Positions 1 through 11,429 of a stretch of DNA of 64,000 nucleotides are shown one piece after another (position 1 is the stretch's first letter; each line of letters begins with the position of its first letter). Both the position numbers and the translations under genes were made by a program. The notes beneath the pieces were generated by a model. It searched no databases. It was not told the DNA's origin and worked only from the letters and a program-made list of their open reading frames with translations. The stretch lies in the NCBI RefSeq assembly GCF_000516985.1, contig NW_006917093.1:1674001-1738000 (forward strand). The letters run 5' to 3'. This DNA comes from Pestalotiopsis fici W106-1. Its lineage: Eukaryota; Ascomycota; Sordariomycetes; Amphisphaeriales; Sporocadaceae.

Positions 1-75
1 CACCACGGATAAATGAAGTAGGCACGAGGAACTGACATGAATATTACTATGAAGTGAGCGAACTCCTCACCTCAG

Positions 76-2551
76 CTCGGGCTGGTTCAATTGGATAGGC
101 GAATTTTGGAAAATACCGGATCGATATGCTCTGCAACACCAGTCCCTCGATTCTTACCTTTTCTTGCGCTTCCTGCGCATCATCACGGTCATTGCCTTCT
201 TCGGCTGCTGCTTTCTCTGGCCTATCCTCTTCCCGGTCAACGCAACCGGCGGCGGCGGCCAGTCAGAGCTGGACATCCTGTCATACTCGAACGTCTCGTC
301 TGACCAGAAGAATCGCTTCTATGCTCACGCCTTCTGTGCCTGGGTGTACTATGGCTTCGTCATGTACATGATCTTGAGAGAATCTATTTTCTACATCAAC
401 CTGCGCCAGGCATTCCTGCTGTCGCCTTACTACGCCAATCGTATCTCCTCCCGAACCGTACTCTTCACCTCTGTTCCCGAGGCCTATCTGGACGAAGCGA
501 TCTTGCGCAAGGTTTTTGGAGATGCTGTCAAGCACATCTGGATCACTGGCGACACGGAAGAAGTTGATGAACTTGTTAAGGAACGCAACAAGATTGCCAT
601 GAAGCTCGAGAAGGCTGAAGTCAAGTTGATCAAGACGGCAAATGGTGAACGCCTCAAGGCTATCAAGAAGGGTGGATCCCACGAGAGTGCTGAGACAGCC
701 GCTGCTGATGCAGAGTCAGGCAGCCTGGCGGCTCGATGGATTCCTGCAAAGAAGCGACCCTCTCACCGTCTGGGCTTCCTGGGTCTGGTTGGCAAAAAGG
801 TTGACACCATCAACTGGTGCCGAACTGAGCTGGAGAGACTCATCCCTGAGGTGGACCGCGCTCAGAAGACTTTCAAGTCCGGCACTTACAAGAAGATACC
901 TGGTGTTTTCATTGAATTCCACCTCCAGTCTCAGGCCGAAGATGCCAACCAAGTGCTCGCTCACCACCAAGCCCTGCAAATGTCGCCCAAGTACATTGGC
1001 ATCACGCCCGGTGAGGTCGTCTGGAAGGCCTTGAAGGTGTCCTGGTGGCAGCGTGTCGTTCGTCGTTTTGCAGTCCTGGGCTTCATCTCTGCACTCATCA
1101 TCTTCTGGGCCATTCCTGTTGCCATTGTTGGTGTCATCTCCAACATAAACTACTTGATGGAAAAGTTTACCTGGCTCCATTGGCTCAATGCAATCCCAGA
1201 ACAAATCATGGGCGTTATCACCGGTTTGTTGCCATCCGTGGCGCTCTCGATTCTCATGTCTTTGGTACCGGTTATTATGAGATGTAAGTTGTTGACTCGT
1301 CTATGGAAAGTAATTTAAGATGACTGACTTGATGATACAGTGTGTGCTAAGCTTTCGGGCGAGCCCTCGCTGTCCCGCGTCGAGCTCTTTACACAGAATG
1401 CATACTTTGCCTTCCAGGTTATCCAGGTCTTCCTGATCACGACAATGACCTCTGCGGCTTCTGCTGTTGGTGTCAAGATTGTCGAGGATCCCTCGAAAGT
1501 CACCAGCCTGCTCTCTGAGAACCTGCCCAAGGCCTCCAATTTCTACATCAACTATTTCCTGGTCCAAGGTCTCACCATCGGCACGTCAGTCATGACTCAG
1601 GTTGTGGGTTTCTTCATCTTCACTCTCCTCTACAAGTTCTTGACCGGAACTCCCCGTGCAATGTTTGTGAAGTGGGCCAACCTCAGTGCCATCTCATGGG
1701 GAAGTGTCTTGCCTGTCTACACCAACATTGCCGTCATCAGTGAGTTATTCTTTCTTGTAGCGAGCTTGAACTATCAGCTAACCATGACAGTGATCACTTA
1801 TGCGGCGATTGCTCCTTTGGTTCTGGGCTTCGCCACTATCAGTCTTGGACTATTCTACTTGGCTTGGCGCTACAACGTCCTGTTTGTCACAGATACCAGG
1901 ATTGACACACGTGGATTGATCTACCCCCGCGCCCTCAAGCAACTCTTTGTTGGAGTCTACATTGCAGAGATTTGCATGATCGGTTTATTCGCTGCTTCCG
2001 TCGTCATCGGTCCAATGGTCATCATGATCATCTTCCTCATCTTCACAGTTCTTTTCCACATAACCATCAACAGTGCCCTCAACCCACTTTTGTACAATTT
2101 GCCGCGTACGCTCGAAGTTGAGGAGAAGTCTTTCCGAATGGAGCTTGGTGCTGTCAACAGTGATCTTAAGAACGGCAATGGCACAACTGAAAAGGGTACC
2201 CCTGTGGCGGCTGAGAAGAAACCTAGTATCGTGAACAAGTTCTTGAAGCCTTGGGTTCACCAGGACTTTGCCACGATGAGGAAGCTTGTTCCCGAGGACC
2301 GAGTCGATTACGACAATCTCTACACGGATGAGGTCGAGCTGGACGCATACTACCCTCCCTCCGTGGTCAGCCCTACTCCACTGTTGTGGATTCCTGAAGA
2401 CCCTGCTGGCATTTCCAAGCAGGAGGTTCGGGACACTAGCCGGGTCATCCCCATCACAGACGAAGGCTGTACTCTCAATGACAAGAACAAGTTGGAATGG
2501 GATTCCGAGGGTGCTCGACCTCCATTGTGGGAGGAAAAGGTCTATTACTAA
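76..2551 (+). CDS. CSC1/OSCA-like (DUF221) cation channel, 5' end missing
   Basis: This is the C-terminal majority of a fungal CSC1/RSN1-type protein (DUF221, osmosensitive calcium-permeable channel family), an integral membrane protein. Exons in the window are 76-1283, 1341-1739 and 1791-2551; the gene begins upstream of base 1. An acceptor CTCAG ends at 75, and reading from there gives a typical family stretch (WFNWIGEFWKIPD, then LDSYLFLRFLRI). The large cytosolic loop (VPEAYLDEAILRKVFG) and many hydrophobic segments follow, including the conserved LIYPRALKQLFVGVY region. The first join restores VIMRLCAKLSGEPS. The 51-base intron at 1740-1790 has a CTAAC branch site, is a multiple of three and has no stop, so retention would add 17 residues in frame. 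The C-terminal tail is hydrophilic. Family assignment is firm; transported ion and membrane location are inferred from the family. Confidence 0.9.
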
Positions 2552-4059
2552 AGTAGTTGTGAAACTCAAAGTCACAACAATAATTGGGGAGAAGCGCTGC
2601 GCTGTTATGCGTAGGCGAATGCCATTCAAGACTTGATGAAAAGTTCTTAAAGTACAACTTATGAAATGACGCTGTTTGGAAACAGCAATGGTTGGAGTAG
2701 ATTGATTGGACATTGATACCCGGAGGCAAGGGGCGGTTAGCTTAATATTGTAATCCTATACTACCGACATAGCCTGAACACGTACGACTTCTACGATGGA
2801 AAATAAACCTGCTATATATACTAGTGTGTATGTAAACATGTCCAGTAGTTAATCGTAACTAAAGAGCACCATATATCACTAGAGAAATATGGACAGCGAT
2901 TCTCGCGGTGGATAATTAACACTATATTCAGCTCTTCCCCTCCGTTCAATCAATATCAATCAAGTATATTGCAGCGTTTGGTGTATTATGGAGAAGCCAC
3001 GTTGTCAATCAGTCATTTACATGCATCGTCGTCTTGGTCGCCTCTTTGGATGCATCTTCAAATGCTTCAATCCTAGTCTTTCCGAGGATATAAAAAACGA
3101 TGATCAGTGGATTGGCGAACAACAAGCAGGTGATCGATGAGTGATTCAGCCAATTGAGACAGACGAAAAGGTGGCGCAACTTCTGCAACCAAGCCCAGGG
3201 CGCTGCGCGTCTCCTTTGCCTTTCGAGTTTCGCCTAGCAGCTGGAGGCCTTGGTGCAGTTGGGGATTACGGAGTAGAGCCTGGGGGGGTCACATAATGGC
3301 GCTAGCGAGGACGTCATGGGACTGTTTAGCGGGCTCTGATTCGCTCCGCAAGCTACGATGCCATCACCTTCGCTAAAGTGTTATCGGTGAACGCTAGCAC
3401 CGCCTCGCCTCCAGCAAGTAAACGATTGACGATACATACCTGCTTGCAGCTCTGCTCTGCTCATTCCTGTGCGACCACTACAACTTCTCTTGTTTGTTGA
3501 ATCATTATCATCATCAAAATTGCTCGTTCAGAGTCCTTGCACCTCTGGGCAAAGAGAAAGTACCAAGGTGAGCGAATTACGTGTGAACCTTGCTTGGGCG
3601 GAAGCCTGAAGTGTCAGTGACCCTGGTTTCAACTTCCCCATACACATGCACAGCTCCAGCCCATAGCTTCAACAGGTTCCTGCCTACAGATTCCAGTTGG
3701 CACTGATTGAAAGGCTCGACTGTGAGATCAAGTCTCGAGGCTTCTGGACAAACACAAGCCGAAATTATTGTAGCACCCTGAATTTCTTCTTCTTTGATCA
3801 ATCGGCATCGATACATACACACCTCTCACTGGGATCTTCAAATATCATTCTTTTCTGGCGCCGCATTCGCATCAGTAGTAGTAACCTTGTACCCAGCTCA
3901 ATCACTGATCCACGCAAAGACCAGACCAACCACCCCCATCGATAACCGCCACCGACCACAACAAACACAAACCGTTCAACGACAAACTTGCGTCGGACTG
4001 ATTCCGCCTTTTGTCATTTACAGCTCGGGACCAAACACCACAAACCAGAAACACTCATC
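2552..4059. other. Intergenic: CSC1 3' flank and NPC2 upstream region
   Basis: No gene is supported here. The left part is AT-rich and serves as the 3' flank of the channel gene. The right part, roughly 3400 onward, is pyrimidine-rich with CA-rich leader sequence near the NPC2 start, as expected of a fungal promoter and 5' UTR. No repeat or RNA gene was recognised. Confidence 0.6.
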
Positions 4060-4757
4060 ATGCGGTTCAACGTTGCTTGCGCCGCTGCCATCGTCGGCGT
4101 CGCCTCGGCCCTGCCTGGCTGGTTCGATAACACCCAGGACATCGTGACGCTAGACGATGACAAGAAGGTCCCTGGCAAGAACCCTCTGACCTACTGTGCT
4201 GCGAGCCACCCGGACGATATCGTCAAGATCACGAGCGTTGATCTGCTGCCCAACCCTCCAGAGGCGTATGTTACTTCCTACCTTTGTTTTCTTCTCTGTC
4301 GCTGCCACTCCCTCTCCCTCTCAGCAACACGATGCCAGACCCATGTAGGGTGGAGATAGGCGCGGGGTGAAGCGAAGGATGGCCCTCCCATCAGTTGAGA
4401 GCGTTCATACTAATACACAATTACAGTGGTGCCGAGTTGAAGATTCGTGCTGCCGGTACCGTCTTTGAGGATATCGAGGAGGGCGCATACATCAACCTTG
4501 TCGTCAAGTACGGCCTTATCCGTCTGATCAACACCAAGGCCGACCTCTGCGAGCAGACTGAGAAGGCAGATCTCAAGTGCCCCATCAAGAAGGGTATCCT
4601 CAGCGTTGAAAAGGCAGTCGATATCCCCAAGGAGGTTCCCCCAGGAAAGTACACGGTTCACGCCGAGGTTATCAACTACGACGACAAGCCCATCGCTTGC
4701 CTCGAGGCTCAAGTCACTTTCGGTGGCTCCAAGAAGGATATTGAGCTGGAGCTGTAG
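4060..4757 (+). CDS. NPC2: NPC2-like sterol/phospholipid transfer protein (ML domain)
   Basis: A 178-residue secreted or vacuolar lipid-transfer protein of the ML (MD-2-related lipid recognition) family, known in fungi as NPC2 or PG/PI transfer protein. Exons are 4060-4265 and 4427-4757, with a 161-base intron (GTATGT donor, ACAG acceptor). The start was chosen at MRFNVACAAAIVGVASALP because it gives a clear signal peptide cleaved near residues 15-17. The mature part carries the family features: a Cys in LTYCAASHPDD, ITSVDLLPNPP, then LCEQTEKADLKCPIKKG and the final PIACLEAQVTF. These Cys residues should form the conserved disulfides of the beta-sandwich. Length matches fungal NPC2. It would bind sterol or phospholipid in the vacuole lumen or secretory route; that role is taken from the family. 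Confidence 0.93.
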
Positions 4758-5104
4758 GTGAAGTCAAGATTCATGAGTGTTTGAACCCATCTGGTGGTCA
4801 CAAACTAGACGAGAATGTCATGGGGATGCTGAGCTGATTACCAGCCGTGTTGTACTTCCTTGTCTTGATTGTTTTACTGTTGCATTTTTCCCGAGTCATT
4901 AATGTGCTGTAATGCATGGAAGGTGGCACGCCTTGGAATAGCATGAGCCTTGCGTCATAATACAATTATTCCTCAAAACGTGTTTTTAAGAGTCCAGCAT
5001 CAATCATCTCAAGTAAACCTCATGGTATCTTTATGCTTTGTGTACAGGTGATCATGTCTGTGACCGGGGTTGTATTGACCCAATCATGCCAGTATATATC
5101 GTGT
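4758..5104. other. Intergenic between convergent NPC2 and VMA7
   Basis: A short AT-rich spacer between two genes that converge on it, so it should contain both transcription ends. No coding or repeat signal was seen. Confidence 0.6.
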
Positions 5105-5670
5105 CTACTCTCCGAACAAACGTCTGACTCTCCGCAGCACACTGTCCTTCTCTGGGTCATAGGGATGCTCTTTGCTTGGGATTTCGAGGACTGTAGGAAA
5201 GGCGGCCGTGTAAGTATCGATGCGGTGCCTGATCTTGTCCGCAATCTACACCTATGTTAGCGCCACGGGTCACGACCGTCTTGTCCATCTACGGCATCTC
5301 GTTACGCACGTGCTGGTTGATCAGGACTATGCCAATATCCTTGCGCTCTTTTGTGAAGGAGTCAAAGGCAGCCTCGATAGCCGAGGTCTCGGTCTTGTTG
5401 TCAACGACAAGGAAGTTCTTCTGCGAGTCGGGCGGGTTCGTCACATGCTATTTCATATATGTGAGCCTTTTGTTTATCCAACGAAGAAAAATTCGACTTG
5501 GGATCGGACATACACCTATGCCAGCTAGCAGCAGTCCCGTCACCGAGTCCTATCGAGCAGTAGTTAGAGGATGGGCTTGCAACGTGCGGCAACGCTCATG
5601 GAGCATTCGTTACCTCGTCACCGATAACGGCTAGGAACTGCCTGTCCTTGTAGTCTGCTTGCGAAGCCAT
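5105..5670 (-). CDS. VMA7: V-type proton ATPase subunit F
   Basis: Subunit F of the V1 sector of the vacuolar H+-ATPase, part of the central rotor stalk with subunit D. Four minus-strand exons (5614-5670, 5514-5549, 5310-5447, 5105-5245) join to 123 residues, the normal fungal length. All joins are in phase zero. The protein starts [20 protein letters not shown], continues with [20 protein letters not shown], then the conserved core [16 protein letters not shown] and ends [13 protein letters not shown]. Introns are 64-66 bases with GTAACG, GTATGT and GTGCGT donors. The gene is so finely divided that no exon exceeds 47 codons, so a simple long-frame search misses it. It converges with NPC2 and diverges from NUR1. 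Assignment is very secure. Confidence 0.95.
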
Positions 5671-6501
5671 GGCGAGGGGGATGGCCCGTTCAAGAGCAGT
5701 CGGGAGGACTTTGAACGAGCGGTTCCGAAGACGAGATGGACTATGCGGCCTGTCGTCGTGGTGGGATGTGGTGTGGGTAGGCAGGTCGTTGATGTAGTGG
5801 TGTTTGAACAGGTAGGTATGTACCTAATGCTAGCGATTGGCAGCGAGCTTGGGGACTGGGAAACGTCACTGCACAGGCGACTCTAGGGACATCTGGAATC
5901 CCAACCAACCTGCGCGGGCTTGACCTCTGGGCAGCTGGGGCTTGTCGCACAGAGCTCTGACCGCCTGCCCAAGGTAAAAAAGCACAGTGGCTTCCCCCAC
6001 CTATTTCAGCACCATCATAAGAGAAACCCCACTGTCCCCTTGGGCTTTTGGGGAGGTAAGCTGGGCGAGTCTCGGTGCCTCATTGGCCGCAAGAGCTCTT
6101 GGAGCTAGGTACCTTACTGCCTGCCCCAAGCTCGCTGCTGATAGCAACCGCAACCAGACAATTTTTACTAGAGAATAAACAATCGAGGTCTCCACGTTGC
6201 CGGAAGCAGCGAACCAAGAGGACAACCATCACATATTTTGTCGGTCACCCTTCCAGTCACACCCTTTGCGACTCAGTTGCGCAAGGGCAAGCGCAGGTCG
6301 AGGTAGAGGTTCACATCTTCCTGGTCTTTCCAAAAACACACAGCCCGTATCAGAAAAAGATCAGACATCATTCACTTGATTGCTTGATCTAGGCACCTTT
6401 GTTCGGTTCTCGAACCCCCGGTCCCCTGTTTTCGCAACCAAACGACATCGCCAACCCATTTGGAACATCTGCGCAGCCGTAAACCGGGCAACCTCGCAGC
6501 G
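5671..6501. promoter_or_regulatory. Divergent promoter region VMA7 / NUR1
   Basis: An 830-base spacer between two divergent starts that must hold both promoters. It is mixed in composition with CA-rich leader sequence close to NUR1. No specific binding site could be assigned. Confidence 0.5.
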
Positions 6502-7969
6502 ATGCCGCGAATCGTGCGACGCAAGCCGCTTGCCGAGCGCCTTCAGGCTTGGCTCAATCCCATGGACTTCCTGTTGTGGCTTTCCGAGGAGATTGAGACG
6601 CGCGACTGGAACTCGAGGAGCGTCGGGCTACAAATTGGCATCGCCATGAATCTCATCTTCGGGATTGCTCGCGCTAATTCTGTGAGGAAGACAACTGTGG
6701 ACGATGTATTCGGCGACGACAACGACTCGGGGTTCTTTACTTTTCTTGTGAGTATTTCTGCCTTTCCTGCCGATATGCCTGGCGAAGACTTTGGTATTGA
6801 TACCCGTCAACTAGGTCAGTACTTTTGTCTGGATTCTTGCTGGCCTTTCTACCTTGAACGCCATCTATACAATGAACCGAACACGAAAGTATAGATTTTT
6901 CGAGGCCGATGTCGAAAAGAAGTACGAAGGCTCCTCGTCGGTGCAACGCGTAAGGGTTCAGTCCTCGCCCGCAGCCTCTTCGCCCTTGCGTTTCTTTTCG
7001 GATCTCGTGAGCTCCGAAAGCGCCGAGACGAGGGCGCATCCAGACCGTACAAGAGACGTTTGGGAACTTCCTGTGTGGGACCCACTGCCTGTGTCGTTAT
7101 CCATCTTGTGCTGGTTCGGTCCTGGGCACATATTGGTCTCCCTGATGTTCCTACCTGTCACTCAATCCGATTGGCCGAGCATCGTGGCTTTCAAATGGCT
7201 TGTACTCCAGGCCATCATCTCGATCCAAATGTACTTGCTTCAATCAAAGTTCTCCCAACAGAACAAGGACACCTCTGTTATCCAGAAGGAGGTCATGCAC
7301 GAGTATGATACCAAATTTGTTCACCCGCTCTTGTATCCCATGGTCAGGGATGCTTCGACACAAATTTCTCAAGATGATGATGGCAACGACCAAGAGTACG
7401 TAGCTGTTGGAACCCCTACCACGGTCCTACGTCGTGGCTTCAGGCCAAACCCAAACCCGAATTACGCGCAACATATCGACCCAGACGGTTCAGCACTATT
7501 CCGACCCAACGCGAGAAGTACAGGCAGTCCAGGACTATTTACTCCTCCGGTTGCCAGACATGCAGATGCCATGGCATCAGGGAGCGTGGCTCGCCCGTCG
7601 GCCTTGAGGCAAAGCACTTCTGGGTTCTCCAATTCAGTTTCTCGCACGGGTTCACCCATGGTGAACATGTCGACGAATATGACACAGACGCAAAATCAAT
7701 CTCAGGGTACTGGGGGATACCTAGGAGTGTATTCTCATCCTAGCTCACCGTTGAAGAAGGCGCCAAGTCTAGGTGACTTGCAACACCGGACGCCACGTAA
7801 CAACAATGAGATGGCACGACTGGAGCAATACCGCGCTTTGCAGGGCAGGGACAGTAGTCCTCTTAAGAGCGCCAGGAAAAGCACAGGTAACCTCCCGCCA
7901 TCCTTTCAGACCGGCTTAAAGGGCGGCCGAGATCAGCCCAAGGAAAGATATCCTTCCATGTGGCGGTGA
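6502..7969 (+). CDS. NUR1: Nuclear rim protein 1 homologue (DUF2418)
   Basis: A 466-residue fungal NUR1/Mug154 family protein (DUF2418). In yeast, NUR1 sits in the inner nuclear membrane and works with the CLIP complex in rDNA tethering and silencing. Exons are 6502-6747 and 6815-7969. The N-terminus MPRIVRRKPLAERLQAWLNP followed by MDFLLWLSEEIETRDWN is characteristic. Hydrophobic segments lie at about residues 37-57, 77-98 (restored by the splice as VSTFVWILAGLSTLNAIYTM), 140-160 and 165-190. The motif KEVMHEYDTKFVHPLLYPMVRDAS and then GTPTTVLRRGFRPNPNPNY mark the conserved nucleoplasmic part. The C-terminal third is Ser/Pro/Gln-rich and probably disordered. Function is transferred from the family. 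Confidence 0.85.
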
Positions 7970-8793
7970 ATTGTTCAAAAGTCGAGCAAATGAATTGGTG
8001 TCGGAATCATTGCTGGTCTTTACTGAGCTGTAACATGTACAACAAGTCGTTCCTGATGGCATTTTCCGGCGTTTGGGAGTACTCTGGGCTGTGCTATACC
8101 TACCACAAAGGGAGATTGATATTCTCCAGTATCTGAATACAAATTTTATTGCCTTACCAGACTTCTCCAAGTTCCCATCACGCCCATCAAATTCTTTATA
8201 CTGCAAATGCTCACCAAACATTTCGTGATTCACGTCGAAATCGTACACAAGCTCTCAAGTTATAACGTCAACAACATTTCAGCAACAGATAAGATGGAGT
8301 ATGACAAGTTCCACCTAGGTCGAGGGGCCCTCTGCTATCAACAGCTTTTGTTGTCATGATTCATGCCTTCCGAGCCCATTGTGAGTGGCGTCAAATATGC
8401 ATATGGGATGTTGCTTTTCTCACTTTCCCGCACCTCCACCACAACCCACACGGGTGGATGTGGCTTTGCGGCAGGAACGACTGGCTTTGAATTGATTCAC
8501 CCCTAAGGTTATTTATACAGCACATTGTCGTCGCCCAGGAGCATCCCGCGTCATGAGACATGGCGCCCGAGGCGCCTTCCAGCCGCAGGGCAAAGCTAAA
8601 ATGATGAAGCGTGTTTCATTGCAACGCAGCTCTGAGACCTCGTCAGTCCCAAAGATCTTGGAGGTGTCGCAGGCACTTTAATAATTATTATGTTAGCCCG
8701 GTAAACTCCAGCTCAATTTCGTCCTTCACCCGGCAAACCCGTTCGTTTTTTTCAATTATTTCTTCTCTTCTCCGTCGGTATTTAGTGGTCAAC
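7970..8793. other. Intergenic between NUR1 and the 8794 gene
   Basis: This stretch contains the NUR1 3' flank and the upstream region of the next same-strand gene, with a pyrimidine-rich stretch before the start at 8794. An upstream in-frame extension exists (from 8611) but reads as leader sequence, rich in Ser, Phe and Asn, so it was not included in the protein. Confidence 0.5.
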
Positions 8794-11429
8794 ATGACTC
8801 GGAAAGGATCTGGTTCACTCGTTGGGCTCTTTTCCCGGCTTCTGCCCAGCAATCGCCCTGAGCAGGGCAATACCCATCGGGATGAAGACGACAGTGGAGA
8901 ATCTGCCTACATTGATCTCGGCATCAAACCCGAGGAGCTCACGCAATGGAACATTGCTGAAGATCTGTCTCCCCACCGACGTGCTGAGCTTTTGATGCAA
9001 GGTCATCGCCGGACTGGCAGCCTCAGACTCAAGAAGCTCAGGGGAGACAGGAACAGGCCTGAAAAGCCAGAGCAGAAGGTCGAGAGTATGACTGCTGCTC
9101 AGGTACAAGCCCTCCTGGATTCAAAAGAGAGGACGCGAAAGCAGCGCCGCCAACTCAAAGCCAGCGGCGACTTCCTGCCCGTAGCCGGATACGACCCCCA
9201 GACTGGGGATTGGAACGCCTTAACGCCCACCGACACGCTCAGCTCAGACACCACGTCGCCATCGGCCGACGAAAAATTGAACGAGTTGGCACAAAACGTC
9301 AAGAATGCCAAGAAGGCGTACAGCAGGGCCAAGGACAGGGAGTCAGCGGAGCGAGAGAAGATGAAGTTGGAAAAAGCCCAAGCGAAGCTGGCCAAGATTG
9401 AGAGGAGGAAGAACGAGCTCAAGCTGGACGACGGGACGGTCAAGTGGACTCGCCACGGCAGGCATTGGTCTTCTGCCATGGAACCAACTCTGAGTCCTAT
9501 CGCTCAGTCGTTGATTAGTAGTAAGTGGACAGTCTGCCACAGAAAATAGACTGCCCATTTACTCACGAGTGAACTGCTATAGGTACAGACGAGACGGCTG
9601 AGGAACCTAGCTTCTATGGACGTGCAAGAAGCCTCCGGATTTCTAGAAAAGGTAGCCCACTGAAGATGGAAGACACGACAAAGGAGGGCGGCAGGAGTTA
9701 CTCGGAAGATACGACTATTCATACACCAGCAGAACGGGAAGCTAACCATGTCACGTTCGCCAGTCCGGTAGTGACATCTCCAGATGACGGATTTAAACAT
9801 CAACATGAGGTAAACCGTGATAGCAAGAATCCTTTTTTATGGGTAGGCTGGCGGCGGTCCCAAGTATTGGAACGTCTGACCGCCACCCGTCACACGATGG
9901 ATCTATCAAACATGGAAGGAATGGAGCAGGCGAGATCACAGTCGCTCAGCACTCTGAGCGACCTGAGACACTTCATCGATCTCAAGATACCAGATTGTCA
10001 CCTGGACATCATTCCTCGGGAAGAAGGGGACACCATGACCAAGATTCCACCAGATGGCGAGATACTGGAGATGTATCCACCTCCGGACACCCCAGAGACG
10101 ATGGGATCAATCGAGTCCTCGGGCCAAAGCAGCACAACATCTGCATACCTATCAGATCTGAGCAAAAGCCTGGCGACCTCTACCCGCAGCACAAGCGGAG
10201 CTACAGCGACCTCATCCCTGTCGAAGTCGAAAGAGCACATGAAGCAGCCCTCCGACCTCCCAAGGTTGGGCCCAAGCCAGTGGGATACCGAGTTGACCGA
10301 GAGCTTGGGGACAGAGCAAGTGATGATGAAACTGGGCAGTCATATGGGAGTATCAGAAAGCACAGAAAGGTCGTCAGAGGAGGATACAATAGTCCCTCAG
10401 ACGACGGCCCCGTCACAAATACGCCAGATCGAAGCGGGTCTCGAAGACATAGGAGAAACAGGAGAGAAAATAGAGACCGGCCCCCTGATGAGACACGTAA
10501 AGTATGTCTCCATACCCACCATCACCACTACTGGTTGCGATCACAGTCTTGTGAGTCGACTGACGGCGCAAAGCCCACACGATTGTCCCGAGGAACAGAC
10601 GGAGGGAGCCAGCGCCGCTCAGCAGGTTATGACGTCGATGCATGCCCACGGACGAAGTTGCATGGCGCAGGCCGCCGTACAAGACCAGATGGCGGCGACC
10701 TTCCCTCAAGCTACACCATCGAGAGGCTTGCAGAGTCTCGAGCAGCATCTCGAGACTCCAAAGATCGGTATAGCGTCAAGCCGAGACAAGACGCCACGCA
10801 AGTCCTATCTCCGAGAGTGCTCACCAAAGATAACCCGGGGGTGTCACAGCCCCAAAGGGGCCCAGAAAGCCGGTCCGTACCAATCGTCGAACGGCAACCT
10901 GCAGGAGGCCGCGGTCCAGGCCGCAGCACGCACAGCAATGTGGAAGTCCCGGGCCGGAGCGACAGGGGGGCAGTCACCGCCAGCATCAGCTCAAACTCGA
11001 AGCCCACATGCCAGCCTGCTCATACCATCGTTCAAGACTCTATGGGTTCAGACGGGCGTATCGAAAAAGACACCGCCACCACAACAACAACAACACCCAC
11101 TGACAAGATCCGCAAGCGCCGTCAGCGCAGACATCGACGCTCATTCCAAGTCTTTGCACCCAAATAGCAATAATGGTAAGACGGACGCGATCACCATGCC
11201 TTATAAATTATGTCTAGCGATCATGGATAATCTATTGGCGGCGGGCTTTGCATGGTGGAACTTTTCTCGCCCAGCATTTGAGCAGCAGAGCGGTCTATGG
11301 AGAAGGAGACACAAGCAAGTGAGCACATTTGGCGACTTGGTGGTCTTCTTGTCTGCAGGGCTATTCTGTGCTACTGGCGCAGTAATGGTCTGGTATGGCC
11401 TGAGATTGTTAATGTGGCTCCTTGTATGA
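8794..11429 (+). CDS. Unrecognised Ser/Thr-rich protein with C-terminal membrane segments
   Basis: I do not recognise this 857-residue product. Exons are 8794-9520 and 9583-11429; the join at GTAAGT/ATAG is clean and reads LISSTDETAEEPSFYGRARS. The start at CAACATGACTCGG was preferred to an upstream frame extension. The N-terminal 240 residues hold an acidic/basic region and a Lys/Arg/Glu-rich helix around residues 165-215 (NVKNAKKAYSRAKDRESAER), likely a coiled coil. The middle is low in hydrophobics and rich in Ser, Thr, Gln and Pro, presumably disordered. The last 80 residues contain WWNFSRPAFEQQSGLW and two hydrophobic stretches (VVFLSAGLFCATGAVMVWYG and LRLLMWLLV), so the protein may be tail-anchored. 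From 9839 to 11167 a second frame is also open, so a frame-switching intron cannot be excluded. No function is proposed. Confidence 0.6.
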
